A stretch of DNA of 10,553 nt from Opitutaceae bacterium UBA2377 (GCA_002344205.1 DDSZ01000005.1:82317-92869), one strand, 5' to 3'. Shown: positions 1 to 7,398, counted from the first letter of the stretch. Made by a program: numbers and translations. The notes: generated by a model from the sequence alone, not told the origin.

Positions 1-1130
1 ACGTAGTCGTCGCCCCAGCGCATGAAGGCGCGGATGGCGGTCGGCGCGGTGTAGAAAATCGTCACGCCATGGCGGTCGATGATGTCCCAGAAGCGGTCCG
101 GCTCGGGATGGTTGGGTGCGCCTTCATACATCATGACCGTGGCGCCGTTCGCGAGGGGGCCGTAAACCACGTAGCTGTGGCCGGTGATCCAGCCGATGTC
201 GGCGGTGCAAAAATAGATGTCGGTCTCCTTGAGGTCGAAGACGTATTTCGTCGTGATCGCGGTGCCCAGCAGGTAGCCGGCCGTCGTGTGCAGCACGCCC
301 TTCGGTTTGCCGGTGGAGCCGCTGGTGTAGAGGATAAAGAGCGGGTTTTCGCTGTCGAAGCCCTTCGCCTTGTGCGCGCCCGACGCACCGGCAATAAAGT
401 CGTGATACCAGCGATCGCGGCCCTCGACCATCGTCACCGGCGTGCCGGTGCGCTTCAGCACGATCACATGCTGCACGCTCGGCGTGCCGGTGAGGGCGCG
501 GTCCACGTTGGCCTTGAGCTCGATGGCCTTGCCCCGGCGCCAGCCGGCATCCGCGGTGATGACGAGCTTCGCCTGGCAGTCGTTCACGCGGTCCTTGATG
601 GCCTCGGCGCTGAAGCCGCCAAAAATCACAGTGTGAATCACGCCCAGCCGCGCGCAGGCCAGCATGGCCACGGCCGCCTCGGGCACCATCGGCATGTAGA
701 TCGCCGCGCGGTCACCCTTGGCCAGCCCGAGCGCTGCCAACGCGTTGGCAAACTGGCAGACCTCGCGGTGCAGTTGCTTGTAGGTGATGGTGCGGATGTC
801 GCCCGGTTCGCCTTCAAAAATAATCGCCGCCTTGTTTTCCCGCGCGGTGCCCAAGTGCCGGTCGAGACAATTTTCGGCCACGTTTAACTGACCGCCCGTG
901 AACCACTTGGCATGGGGCACCTTCCAGTTTAACACCCGCTTGAAGGGCTTCCGCCAGTGCAGCAACTCCTTCGCCTGCCGGCCCCAGAATTTTTCTGGGG
1001 TGTTGACAGACTCCGCATACAGCTTTTTGTAAGCGGCTTCACTCCCAAGGTTTGCTTGGGCTTTGAACTCGGCCGAGGGCCTGAACACCCGACTTTCTCG
1101 GGAAACAGAGGTAATCGTTTGATCTGTCAC
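1..1130 (-). CDS. acs: Acetyl-CoA synthetase (acetate--CoA ligase, AMP-forming), N-terminal part, cut by the window's left edge
   Basis: This cytoplasmic enzyme activates acetate to acetyl-CoA through an acetyl-adenylate. About 376 residues of the usual ~650 are visible; the C-terminal lid domain lies outside the window. Seen directly: the family N-terminus ([20 protein letters not shown]), [12 protein letters not shown], the adenylate-forming P-loop [10 protein letters not shown] at about residues 269-278, and [18 protein letters not shown] after it. The P-loop falls within a few residues of its place in enterobacterial Acs, which supports the chosen start. The start is GTG at 1130: an in-frame stop lies five codons upstream and no better start intervenes. 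No clear Shine-Dalgarno sequence precedes it. The gene diverges from rho across 100 bases and has a good sigma70-like promoter. The reading frame is intact as far as it can be seen. The identity is very secure; propionyl-CoA synthetase is a less likely alternative. Confidence 0.95.
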   Translation of the reverse strand, partial: MTDQTITSVSRESRVFRPSAEFKAQANLGSEAAYKKLYAESVNTPEKFWGRQAKELLHWRKPFKRVLNWKVPHAKWFTGGQLNVAENCLDRHLGTARENKAAIIFEGEPGDIRTITYKQLHREVCQFANALAALGLAKGDRAAIYMPMVPEAAVAMLACARLGVIHTVIFGGFSAEAIKDRVNDCQAKLVITADAGWRRGKAIELKANVDRALTGTPSVQHVIVLKRTGTPVTMVEGRDRWYHDFIAGASGAHKAKGFDSENPLFILYTSGSTGKPKGVLHTTAGYLLGTAITTKYVFDLKETDIYFCTADIGWITGHSYVVYGPLANGATVMMYEGAPNHPEPDRFWDIIDRHGVTIFYTAPTAIRAFMRWGDDY

Positions 1131-1157
1131 GTTGTGGCGGATTTAGGGGTTGGAAAA

Positions 1158-1168
1158 CGCGAATCGCG
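1158..1168. promoter_or_regulatory. 11-base palindrome CGCGAaTCGCG in the acs/rho divergent control region
   Basis: The perfect odd palindrome CGCGA-A-TCGCG sits in the 100-base divergent gap, overlapping the predicted transcription start of acs. A protein bound here could shut off acs and might also affect rho. It may be chance in GC-rich DNA; the position is what makes it notable. Confidence 0.3.
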
Positions 1169-1171
1169 CTT

Positions 1172-1200
1172 CTTATCCCGCCCCGAGTTTTAAGCGTCAA
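1172..1200 (-). promoter_or_regulatory. Candidate sigma70-type promoter for acs
   Basis: Reading the minus strand, TTGACG (1200-1195, five of six matches to the -35 consensus) is followed after exactly 17 bases by GATAAG (1177-1172, four of six matches to the -10 consensus). Transcription would start near 1165, about 35 bases before the GTG start of acs. It is a prediction from sequence only. Confidence 0.5.
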
Positions 1201-1204
1201 GCGC

Positions 1205-1221
1205 GGGACGTGTCCTGTCCC
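1205..1221 (+). promoter_or_regulatory. Small hairpin in the rho leader
   Basis: GGGAC (1205-1209) can pair with GTCCC (1217-1221) around a 7-base loop, ending nine bases before the rho ATG. An alternative stem GGAC-GT-GTCC lies inside it. No Shine-Dalgarno sequence precedes the ATG, so leader structure may matter for initiation. In enterobacteria rho is autoregulated through its leader; whether this hairpin does anything similar here is inference. Confidence 0.25.
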
Positions 1222-1230
1222 ACTATTTGT

Positions 1231-2454
1231 ATGGAAAAGAAACCCTCGTCCGCTCCGGCGGACACCACCGCTCCCGCCGTCACACCCGAGGCTCAGGCAG
1301 CCGCCCCCGCGGCGACCGGCCCGGCCGAGCGTCCCGTCGAAAACACCATCCACGTTGAAGGCGTGCTCGACATCGACCTGCAGCGCGGCGGCAACGGCCA
1401 GTTGCTCGACATCGCCCGCGGCGGCAAACGCCGGCCCACGGATCCTTTCGTGCCCAAGGAACTCATCCGCCGCTTCAAGCTCCGCACCGGCAACATGATT
1501 GGCGGCACCGCGTTTCCGCCCGACGGCCGCTTCCCCAACCCGAAGATGCGCTTCATCGAGACCGTGGACGGCATCCCGCTGGAGGATCGCCGCGGCAAGT
1601 TCGACTTCACCGCCCTCACGACCGTCTCGCCGGAGCAGCACCTCCGGCTGGAACTCAAGGACGGCCGCATGACCACCCGCGCCGTGGATCTTTTCTGTCC
1701 CGTCGGCAAAGGCACCCGCGGCCTCATCGTCGCCCCGCCCCGCACCGGCAAGACGACCCTCCTCCGCGACATGGCGCTGGGTGTCCTGGAGAACAACCCC
1801 GAGTGCCACGTCATGATCCTGCTCGTGGACGAACGTCCCGAGGAGGTCACCGACTTCAAGCGCAGCGTCCCCGCCGAGATCTGGGCCTCCTCCAACGACG
1901 AGCAGATCGAGAACCACATCCGCATCGCCGATCTCTGCATCGAGCGCGCCAAGCGCCTCGTCGAGGTCGGCCGCGATGTCGTGCTCTTCGTGGACTCCAT
2001 CACCCGCCTCTCCCGCGCCCACAACACCGCCCGCAACTCCGGTCGCACCGGCTCCGGCGGCCTTGACGTCCGCGCCCTGGAAAAACCCCGGCAGATCTTC
2101 GCCACCGCGCGCAAGACCGAGGAGGCCGGCTCGCTCACCATCATCGCCTCCGTGCTCGTCGAGACCGGCAGCCGCATGGACGACGTCATCTTCCAGGAGT
2201 TCAAGGGCACCGGCAACATGGAGCTCGTCCTCGACCGCAAGTGCGCCGAGATGCGCCTCTGGCCCGCGATCAACATCGCCGCCTCCGGCACCCGCAAGGA
2301 GGAGCTCCTCATCGATGCCAAGACCCTCGAGGGCATCCACTTCTTCCGCCGCGCCCTCGTGCAGCAGAAGATCGAGGAGGCCACCGAGACCATGATCGCC
2401 CGCCTGTCCAAGACCAAGACCAACGCCGAGTTCCTCAAGCTCATCGCCCGCTGA
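1231..2454 (+). CDS. rho: Transcription termination factor Rho
   Basis: Rho is a homohexameric RNA helicase/ATPase that ends transcription of untranslated RNA. The protein is 407 residues, near the usual ~419. The start is ATG at 1231 (MEKKPSSAP); an in-frame TTG at 1150 would add 27 residues unlike Rho. Residues 1-36 are Ala/Pro-rich and replace the usual helical Rho_N domain. The RNA-binding OB domain spans about 40-130, followed by a RecA-type ATPase with Walker A PPRTGKT (169-175), LLVDERPEEVTD, the Walker B strand VVLFVDSITRLSRAHN, a Q-loop region TGSGGLDVRAL, EFKGTGNMEL and SGTRKEELL. The ATPase core matches E. coli Rho closely. The OB domain is odd: where E. coli has GFGFLR, with RNA-stacking Phe62 and Phe64, this protein reads GNGQLLD (residues 54-60). 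The C-terminus (TKTNAEFLKLI) is typical. Confidence 0.97.
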   Translation: MEKKPSSAPADTTAPAVTPEAQAAAPAATGPAERPVENTIHVEGVLDIDLQRGGNGQLLDIARGGKRRPTDPFVPKELIRRFKLRTGNMIGGTAFPPDGRFPNPKMRFIETVDGIPLEDRRGKFDFTALTTVSPEQHLRLELKDGRMTTRAVDLFCPVGKGTRGLIVAPPRTGKTTLLRDMALGVLENNPECHVMILLVDERPEEVTDFKRSVPAEIWASSNDEQIENHIRIADLCIERAKRLVEVGRDVVLFVDSITRLSRAHNTARNSGRTGSGGLDVRALEKPRQIFATARKTEEAGSLTIIASVLVETGSRMDDVIFQEFKGTGNMELVLDRKCAEMRLWPAINIAASGTRKEELLIDAKTLEGIHFFRRALVQQKIEEATETMIARLSKTKTNAEFLKLIAR

Positions 2455-2516
2455 TCCCACCGCACTTCAACCTTGCCGCCCGCCCGGCCGGCCCCGCACT
2501 TTAAAACCTCCACCGA

Positions 2517-4271
2517 ATGCATAGTTTCTCCGAGCAATGTCTCGACATGGCCCGCTCAATGCTGGCCCACAACCTCGACGCCATCCAGCCCGATGGCACC
2601 GTTCTGCCCGCCCACGGCGAGCCCGCCCGGCCCGATGAGCCCGGCCACGTCGCCTACGCCCTCGGCGAGTTCTACCGCGCCACCGGCGAATCCACCCTCA
2701 AGGGCTACGACCTCGTTGACCTCGCCGCCCGTTGCATCACGGCGCAGATGTTCACCGAGCCCGCCGCGGAAAACGGCCTCGCCTACGCCGCCCTCGGCCT
2801 CCTCGCCTTCGGCCCCTCCAAGGAGCGCAACCCCGTCTGGGAGCGCCTCGTCGAGGAGACCAAGCAGCGCATCGACAAGTCGCTCCTCCACCGCAGCGAC
2901 TACGACAACCACTGGCAGGCCTTCAACATCGCCAAGGCCGTCGCCCGCTACTCCTTCGGCCTCTCCAAGAAGGACGAAACCTCCCGCCTCATCGAGCGCA
3001 TGGTCGAGCGCATCAACGCCACCAGCTCCGCCGGCTTCTTCGACGACTCCACCAGCGGCTTCGGCGGCAACTTCAACCTCTACGGCGTGATGAACTTTGT
3101 CTTCATCCGCTCCGCGCTGCAGCTCCACGCCAACGCCGGCGTGCGCGACCGCAAGCTCCCCACCCTCCGCACCTACGCCGAGAAATACATCAAGATGATG
3201 CCCGACCTCGTCCGCGCGGACGGGCTCGGCTGGGCCTTCGGCCGCGCCGCGGGCGCCTACGGCCAGATGCACTGCGTCAGCCTCATTCTCCAGGGCCTGC
3301 GCGACGGCTGGATCCCCGACGAGCAGAAGATCAAATACTACGACATCCTGCGCCGGCTCTTCATGTTTTTCTACCAGACCTACCTGGACCAGGAGCACGG
3401 CTTCCTCGACCTCCGCGACACCGAGCGCACCGCCTACGCGCACCACACCACGCGCATGGCGAATTTCGACGCCGCCCGTTACCTCTGCCAGTGGTCGCGC
3501 CTCGCCAAGACCGTCTCGATGCCGCCCGGCCAGCCCAAGGTCGAGCCGGCGCGCACCAGCGGCCGCTTTGTCATCTTCGACAAGAGCGGCAAGAAGGAGC
3601 AGGGCCTCTTCCTTTACCGCGACGCGGAGAGCGGCCTGCACGCGCAGATCCCCCTCATCAGCTCCGGCACCACGCTCACCAGCGACGCCCTGCCGTTCCC
3701 CCACTGCCCGGGCATCTTCGACTGGCCGAACAACGTGTATCTGCCCGTCATGCTCCCGGAGCTGACCTTCGGCGAACACGTCACCCTGCCGGCCTTCTAC
3801 GGCAAGAACTGCGTCACCGGCCTCGGCCTGCGCAACAGCTTCTACTTCCGCTACGAGCAGCCCGAGCTGATCACCACCAAGGAGGAGATCGTCAAGGGCC
3901 TCGGCAGCGTGAAGGTGCAGTGGAATTTCTCCGGCAGCCAGCTCTCCTGCGAATTCACCTACACCGTCAGGCAGCAGCTCACGCTCGACAGGTTCCGCTA
4001 CGTCCTCGCCATCGCGGCGCCCCACTCCACCTACCATGTGGGCGGCGCCCTCGCGCTCGGCCCGCAGGGCCACCGCTGCAGCGTGCTGAAGGATGACTTT
4101 CAGGCCACGTGGGGCGAGACGGAGGTCGTGACCAGCGACCCCACCTACCGCACCAACTACGGCAAGATCCATTACCTCCAGCATCTCGTCCGCGATCATC
4201 CCCTCATCATGCGCCCCGGCCACGTTTACCGCCTCGCGGTCAACTTTGAGCCCGATGTCACCCACGTCTGA
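2517..4271 (+). CDS. Conserved hypothetical protein, predicted alpha-toroid plus beta-domain (lyase/hydrolase-like fold)
   Basis: I do not recognise a named family with confidence. The 584-residue product has no signal peptide or membrane segment and should be cytoplasmic. Residues 1-335 look almost wholly helical, with repeated paired-helix units (HVAYALGEFYRATGE; ENGLAYAALGLLAFG; FIRSALQLHANAG) and conserved-looking patches: YDNHWQAFNIAKA (129-141), GFFDDSTSGFGGNFNLYG (173-190), DGLGWAFGRAAGAYGQ (235-250), LDQEHGFLDLRDTERTAYAHHTTRMANFD (290-318). Residues about 345-584 are beta-rich. An (alpha/alpha) toroid followed by a beta-sandwich is the layout of heparinase II/III-like and other polysaccharide lyases, and of DUF2264-like proteins; this is inference from pattern only. 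The start is ATG at 2517, 62 bases after rho and without a clear Shine-Dalgarno sequence; Met11 or Met15 are alternatives. It may share transcription with rho and hisF. Confidence 0.85.
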   Translation: MHSFSEQCLDMARSMLAHNLDAIQPDGTVLPAHGEPARPDEPGHVAYALGEFYRATGESTLKGYDLVDLAARCITAQMFTEPAAENGLAYAALGLLAFGPSKERNPVWERLVEETKQRIDKSLLHRSDYDNHWQAFNIAKAVARYSFGLSKKDETSRLIERMVERINATSSAGFFDDSTSGFGGNFNLYGVMNFVFIRSALQLHANAGVRDRKLPTLRTYAEKYIKMMPDLVRADGLGWAFGRAAGAYGQMHCVSLILQGLRDGWIPDEQKIKYYDILRRLFMFFYQTYLDQEHGFLDLRDTERTAYAHHTTRMANFDAARYLCQWSRLAKTVSMPPGQPKVEPARTSGRFVIFDKSGKKEQGLFLYRDAESGLHAQIPLISSGTTLTSDALPFPHCPGIFDWPNNVYLPVMLPELTFGEHVTLPAFYGKNCVTGLGLRNSFYFRYEQPELITTKEEIVKGLGSVKVQWNFSGSQLSCEFTYTVRQQLTLDRFRYVLAIAAPHSTYHVGGALALGPQGHRCSVLKDDFQATWGETEVVTSDPTYRTNYGKIHYLQHLVRDHPLIMRPGHVYRLAVNFEPDVTHV

Positions 4272-4280
4272 GCCGGTTGT

Positions 4281-4297
4281 CCGCCCCTTCCGGGCGG
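4281..4297 (+). other. GC-rich hairpin between the unknown gene and hisF
   Basis: CCGCCC (4281-4286) pairs with GGCGG preceded by G (4292-4297) around a 5-base loop, inside the 42-base gap that separates the two plus-strand genes. No U-tract follows, so it is not a standard intrinsic terminator. It ends 16 bases before the hisF ATG and could affect translation, mark an mRNA processing point, or be chance. Confidence 0.3.
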
Positions 4298-4313
4298 GCA
4301 GCCCCCGGTCCGC

Positions 4314-5075
<762 letters not shown>

Positions 5076-5079
5076 CCGC

Positions 5080-5439
5080 TCAGGCCACCGCGCGCTGCCG
5101 GGTGGCGTCCTCGGTCAGCCTGCGCACATCGCCGAGCGTCCGCACCGCGCGCAACTGTTCCTCGGGGAGCGATACCTGGAGCACTTCCTCCAGCAGCAAG
5201 GCCAGCTCCAGCCGGGACAGCGAATCCACGCCCAGATCCTCCGTGAGCCGCAGGCCGTCATGCGCACTGCGCAGCAGCGGCGCGGTCTCCGGCCCGGCGT
5301 AGCGCTCCAGCACGCCCAGCAGGATCGTCGGCAGATGCACCGCATCGCGCGTGCGCCGGAAACGGCGCGCCGCCTCCAGCGCGGCGGGCGGACAATGCCG
5401 CAGCGCCGCCGCCAGTTCCTTGTCGGTCATGTCAGGCAT
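5080..5439 (-). CDS. Acyl-carrier-protein-like protein (phosphopantetheine-binding) with N-terminal extension
   Basis: The 119-residue product carries an acyl-carrier domain at about residues 36-115. The attachment motif is LTEDLGVDSLSRLELALLLEE, with the modifiable serine at residue 73, followed by the usual helix II and VSLPEEQL...TLGDVRRLTED (helices III-IV). Carriers of this type shuttle acyl or aminoacyl groups as thioesters on a 4'-phosphopantetheine arm. Residues 1-35 (MPDMTDKELAAALRHCPP...) are an extension absent from ordinary ~78-residue AcpP, and helix I is also longer than usual. The start is ATG at 5439, placed nine bases after a perfect AGGAGG (minus strand, 5454-5449); Met4 at 5430 is an alternative. 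No ketosynthase, AMP ligase or holo-ACP synthase gene is nearby, so its pathway cannot be read from context. It is probably not the housekeeping fatty-acid carrier. Confidence 0.88.
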   Translation of the reverse strand: MPDMTDKELAAALRHCPPAALEAARRFRRTRDAVHLPTILLGVLERYAGPETAPLLRSAHDGLRLTEDLGVDSLSRLELALLLEEVLQVSLPEEQLRAVRTLGDVRRLTEDATRQRAVA

Positions 5440-5448
5440 GCGGGACTT

Positions 5449-5454
5449 CCTCCT
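5449..5454 (-). promoter_or_regulatory. Perfect Shine-Dalgarno sequence of the carrier-protein gene
   Basis: On the minus strand AGGAGG lies nine bases before the ATG at 5439. It fixes that start over the downstream ATG at 5430. Most other genes here (acs, rho, the toroid gene) have no clear Shine-Dalgarno sequence, so this gene may be translated comparatively strongly. Confidence 0.7.
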
Positions 5455-5477
5455 TTGGTTTCATCGTTACACTGACG

Positions 5478-5491
5478 GCAGGCGCACCTGC
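5478..5491. repeat. Inverted repeat GCAGG-n4-CCTGC upstream of the carrier-protein gene
   Basis: This is a perfect 5-base inverted repeat with a 4-base spacer, lying about 25 bases upstream of the Shine-Dalgarno sequence of the carrier gene. It could be an operator or a leader hairpin. At this length chance is a real possibility. Confidence 0.3.
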
Positions 5492-5541
5492 TTGTTCCCG
5501 CCAATGCGGCGGTTCTTTGGCCGGCGATCCGTGCACACAGT

Positions 5542-5557
5542 TCATCAGGGATGATGA
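5542..5557. repeat. Inverted repeat TCATCA-n4-TGATGA in the same gap
   Basis: A perfect 6-base inverted repeat with a 4-base spacer lies about 100 bases upstream of the carrier gene. It is unusually A/T-rich for this GC-rich neighbourhood, which favours a protein-binding site over chance GC pairing. The regulator, if any, cannot be named. Confidence 0.35.
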
Positions 5558-5566
5558 CGTCCCGCG

Positions 5567-5589
5567 CCGGCCGTTCCGCTACCGGCCGG
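5567..5589. repeat. GC-rich hairpin downstream of the CxxSG-motif gene
   Basis: CCGGCCG (5567-5573) pairs with CGGCCGG (5583-5589) around a 9-base loop, beginning about ten bases beyond the stop codon of the minus-strand gene at 5599. In the direction of that gene the T-run comes before the stem, not after it, so it does not look like a standard intrinsic terminator. It may still protect the 3' end of the mRNA. Confidence 0.4.
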
Positions 5590-5598
5590 TGAAAAAAA

Positions 5599-6126
5599 TC
5601 ACTCCGCCGCCACCGTCGCGGGCGTCGGCGCCTCGCGCGGCGGCCCCACCAGCACGCTCAACTGTTCCTGGATCGCGATGAAAAACGCCTGGTCAAGCTC
5701 CCCGACCGGCACCTCGTGCCGCTCCTTGCTCCGCGCATGTTCGTAAACCCGCCGCGTGCCGTCGGCCGTCAGCCCCTTCGGCCGCAAGAGCCGTTTGCGC
5801 TCCAGCATGAGCGCGAGGAACTGCACCAGCCGCACGGTCTCGGGCGTGGGCTCGGTGGCGGGATCGCTCAGCGTCAGGAAAAGGTTTTCCGCGGTCAGCT
5901 TCATCGCCCGGTCCGCGTTTTCCTCGCGCGCGCGCGGCTTGAAGCCGTGCACCCAGCGGCAGGCCACCGTGCCCTCCGGGCGGAACTCCGTCGCCGCCGG
6001 TTCGCCCACGTCATACCGCATGATCTCCAGCGCGGGGCCGCGGACCAGGAAGCTGGCCACCCGGTCGCCTTCCGCGAAGGCCCGGCCCGATACAAAACAG
6101 GTGCTCGCCGTGGGCTGCAGATTCAT
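5599..6126 (-). CDS. Conserved hypothetical protein with N-terminal C-x-x-S-G motif
   Basis: The product has 175 residues from the preferred start. It resembles, by eye, a widespread uncharacterised family of planctomycete and verrucomicrobial proteins that begin with a Cys-x-x-(Ser/Thr)-Gly-(Arg)-x-Phe knuckle. Here that is STCFVSGRAFAEGD with Cys10, and a second lone cysteine lies in VACRWVHGF (Cys56). Ordinary four-cysteine zinc binding is therefore not supported. The middle (FLALMLERKRLLRPKG, about 103-118) is a basic amphipathic helix. The tail is Ala/Pro-rich. No signal peptide or membrane segment is seen. The start is uncertain: ATG at 6126 has GGGAG eight bases upstream; ATG at 6132 (spacing two) and GTG at 6153 are alternatives. 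It is divergent from the phosphatase gene by 61 bases and may be read ahead of the carrier gene. The function is unknown. Confidence 0.8.
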   Translation of the reverse strand: MNLQPTASTCFVSGRAFAEGDRVASFLVRGPALEIMRYDVGEPAATEFRPEGTVACRWVHGFKPRAREENADRAMKLTAENLFLTLSDPATEPTPETVRLVQFLALMLERKRLLRPKGLTADGTRRVYEHARSKERHEVPVGELDQAFFIAIQEQLSVLVGPPREAPTPATVAAE

Positions 6127-6187
6127 TTCCATGGCTCCCGTGTTTACTTCCACCCGCGGCGGACGCTAGCAAAATTACCTCCCCAGC

Positions 6188-6847
6188 ATGAACGGACGCA
6201 TCATCGCCATCGGTGATATCCACGGCTGCCACCAGGAGTTCGCCGACCTGCTGGCCGCGCTGGCGCTGACCCCGGATGATCGGCTCGTCCTGCTGGGGGA
6301 TCTGGTCAACCGCGGGCCCGACAGCGGCCGGGTCATCGATCTCGCCCGCGAGCACCGCGCCCTGTCGCTGCTCGGCAACCACGAACTGCGCCTCCTGAAC
6401 CACCGGCGCACCGGCGATGAAAGCCATCTCAAGGAGGCCGACCGCGAAACCATCGCCCGGATGCGGCCCGAGGATTGGTCTTACCTTGAGGCCATGCCGC
6501 TCACGCACGAGGTGCCCGAGCTGAATACCGTTTTTGTGCACGGCGGCTTTCTGCCCGGCGAGCCCTGGCAAAAGCAGCCCGCTGCCGTGGTGACCCGCAT
6601 CCAGGTCATCGATGCCGACGGCCGGCCGCGCAAGCGCTCAGACGCGCCCGAAGCGCTCCCTTGGGCCGATCTCTGGAACGGCCCGCCCTTCGTCGTTTAC
6701 GGCCACACCCCCCGGCCCGAGGTTTACAAGCTCAAGTGGTCCGTCGGCATCGACACCGCCTGCGTCATGGGCGGCCACCTCACCGCCTTTGTCCTGCCGG
6801 AGCGCCGCCTCGTGCAGGTCAAGGCCCGCAAACGCTATTTCCCATGA
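6188..6847 (+). CDS. PPP-family metallophosphatase (serine/threonine protein phosphatase or ApaH-like)
   Basis: The 219-residue cytoplasmic phosphatase has the complete dinuclear-metal motif set: GDIHG (9-13), GDLVNRGPDS (37-46), GNHE (63-66), VHGG (117-120) and YGHTP (171-175). Members of this family remove phosphate from Ser/Thr residues or split dinucleoside tetraphosphates (ApaH). Length and the short GDIHG...GDLVNRGPDS spacing fit small bacterial PrpA/PrpE/ApaH-type enzymes; substrate cannot be told from sequence alone. The start is ATG at 6188, directly ahead of the conserved RIIAIGDIHG strand; no good Shine-Dalgarno sequence is visible. It is the first gene of a three-gene plus-strand unit: its TGA overlaps the ATG of the isochorismatase-family gene as ATGA. 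All metal ligands appear intact. Confidence 0.93.
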   Translation: MNGRIIAIGDIHGCHQEFADLLAALALTPDDRLVLLGDLVNRGPDSGRVIDLAREHRALSLLGNHELRLLNHRRTGDESHLKEADRETIARMRPEDWSYLEAMPLTHEVPELNTVFVHGGFLPGEPWQKQPAAVVTRIQVIDADGRPRKRSDAPEALPWADLWNGPPFVVYGHTPRPEVYKLKWSVGIDTACVMGGHLTAFVLPERRLVQVKARKRYFP

Positions 6848-7398
6848 ATCCAACCCCGCGCCCGGAAACCCTGCTGCTGTGCATCGACCTGCAGCCCGTG
6901 TTCATTCGGGCGATGACCGATGGCGTGACGCTGCAACGCCGCTGCGCCTTTGCCATCGCCGCCGCGCAGGGGCTCGGCCTGCCGGTGGCCTTCACCGAGC
7001 AGGTGCCCGCCAAGCTCGGGGCTACCGAACCCGCCTTGCGCGCACTCGCTCCGGCGGCCTCCGTTTACGCCAAGGAAACTTTCTCCGCCCTCGCCCACCC
7101 GCCGCTGCCCGCGGCGCTCGAAACCGCTGGCATCAGCCACCTGTTGCTCTGCGGCCTCGAGACGCCGGTGTGCGTTTACCAGACCGCGCTCGACGCGCTG
7201 CGCGCGGGTCTCGCCGTCACGCTCCTGACCGATGCCGTGGGCGCGCGCCGCCCGGACGACGCCCGCGTCTGCCTCGAGGCCCTCGCCCGCTCCGGCGCCC
7301 ACCTCCTGCCCGCCGAATCCGTGTTTTACGCGCTGCTCCAAAACGTCCACCATCCGTTCTTCAAGGCCTACACCCAACTCGTGAAATCCCATGCCTGA
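6844..7398 (+). CDS. Isochorismatase-family cysteine hydrolase
   Basis: The 184-residue product belongs to the isochorismatase/nicotinamidase-like superfamily. It has the expected triad: Asp15 (LLLCIDLQPVF), Lys77 (VYAKETFSAL) and the nucleophile Cys110 (CGLETPVCVYQTALDAL). The family cleaves amides or ethers such as nicotinamide, isochorismate and N-carbamoyl compounds. This member lacks recognisable substrate markers and looks closest to the short YcaC/ISOC-like group of unassigned substrate. The start is ATG at 6844 inside the ATGA overlap with the phosphatase stop. The frame is open further upstream, but that stretch is the phosphatase read out of frame. It overlaps the next gene by eight bases, so translational coupling along the trio is likely. 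No signal peptide; cytoplasmic. Confidence 0.92.
   Translation: MNPTPRPETLLLCIDLQPVFIRAMTDGVTLQRRCAFAIAAAQGLGLPVAFTEQVPAKLGATEPALRALAPAASVYAKETFSALAHPPLPAALETAGISHLLLCGLETPVCVYQTALDALRAGLAVTLLTDAVGARRPDDARVCLEALARSGAHLLPAESVFYALLQNVHHPFFKAYTQLVKSHA

Noticed and set aside
69..887. A 272-codon open frame on the plus strand
   Set aside because: It is the antisense shadow of acetyl-CoA synthetase, whose motifs are clear on the minus strand.
1150..1230. Upstream TTG start for rho adding 27 residues
   Set aside because: The added stretch does not resemble Rho and would extend into the promoter region; ATG at 1231 gives a normal length.
1039..2460. A 473-codon open frame on the minus strand, opposite rho
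   Set aside because: It is low-complexity shadow translation of rho; no domain is visible and the rho frame is certain.
5584..5599. A-run beside the hairpin at 5567-5589 as an intrinsic terminator
   Set aside because: For the minus-strand gene the T-run precedes the stem, and on the plus strand the run is A, so neither strand has stem followed by U-tract.
6661..6843. Upstream extension of the isochorismatase-family frame
   Set aside because: It lies within the phosphatase gene in another frame; the ATGA overlap at 6844 gives the family's normal N-terminus.
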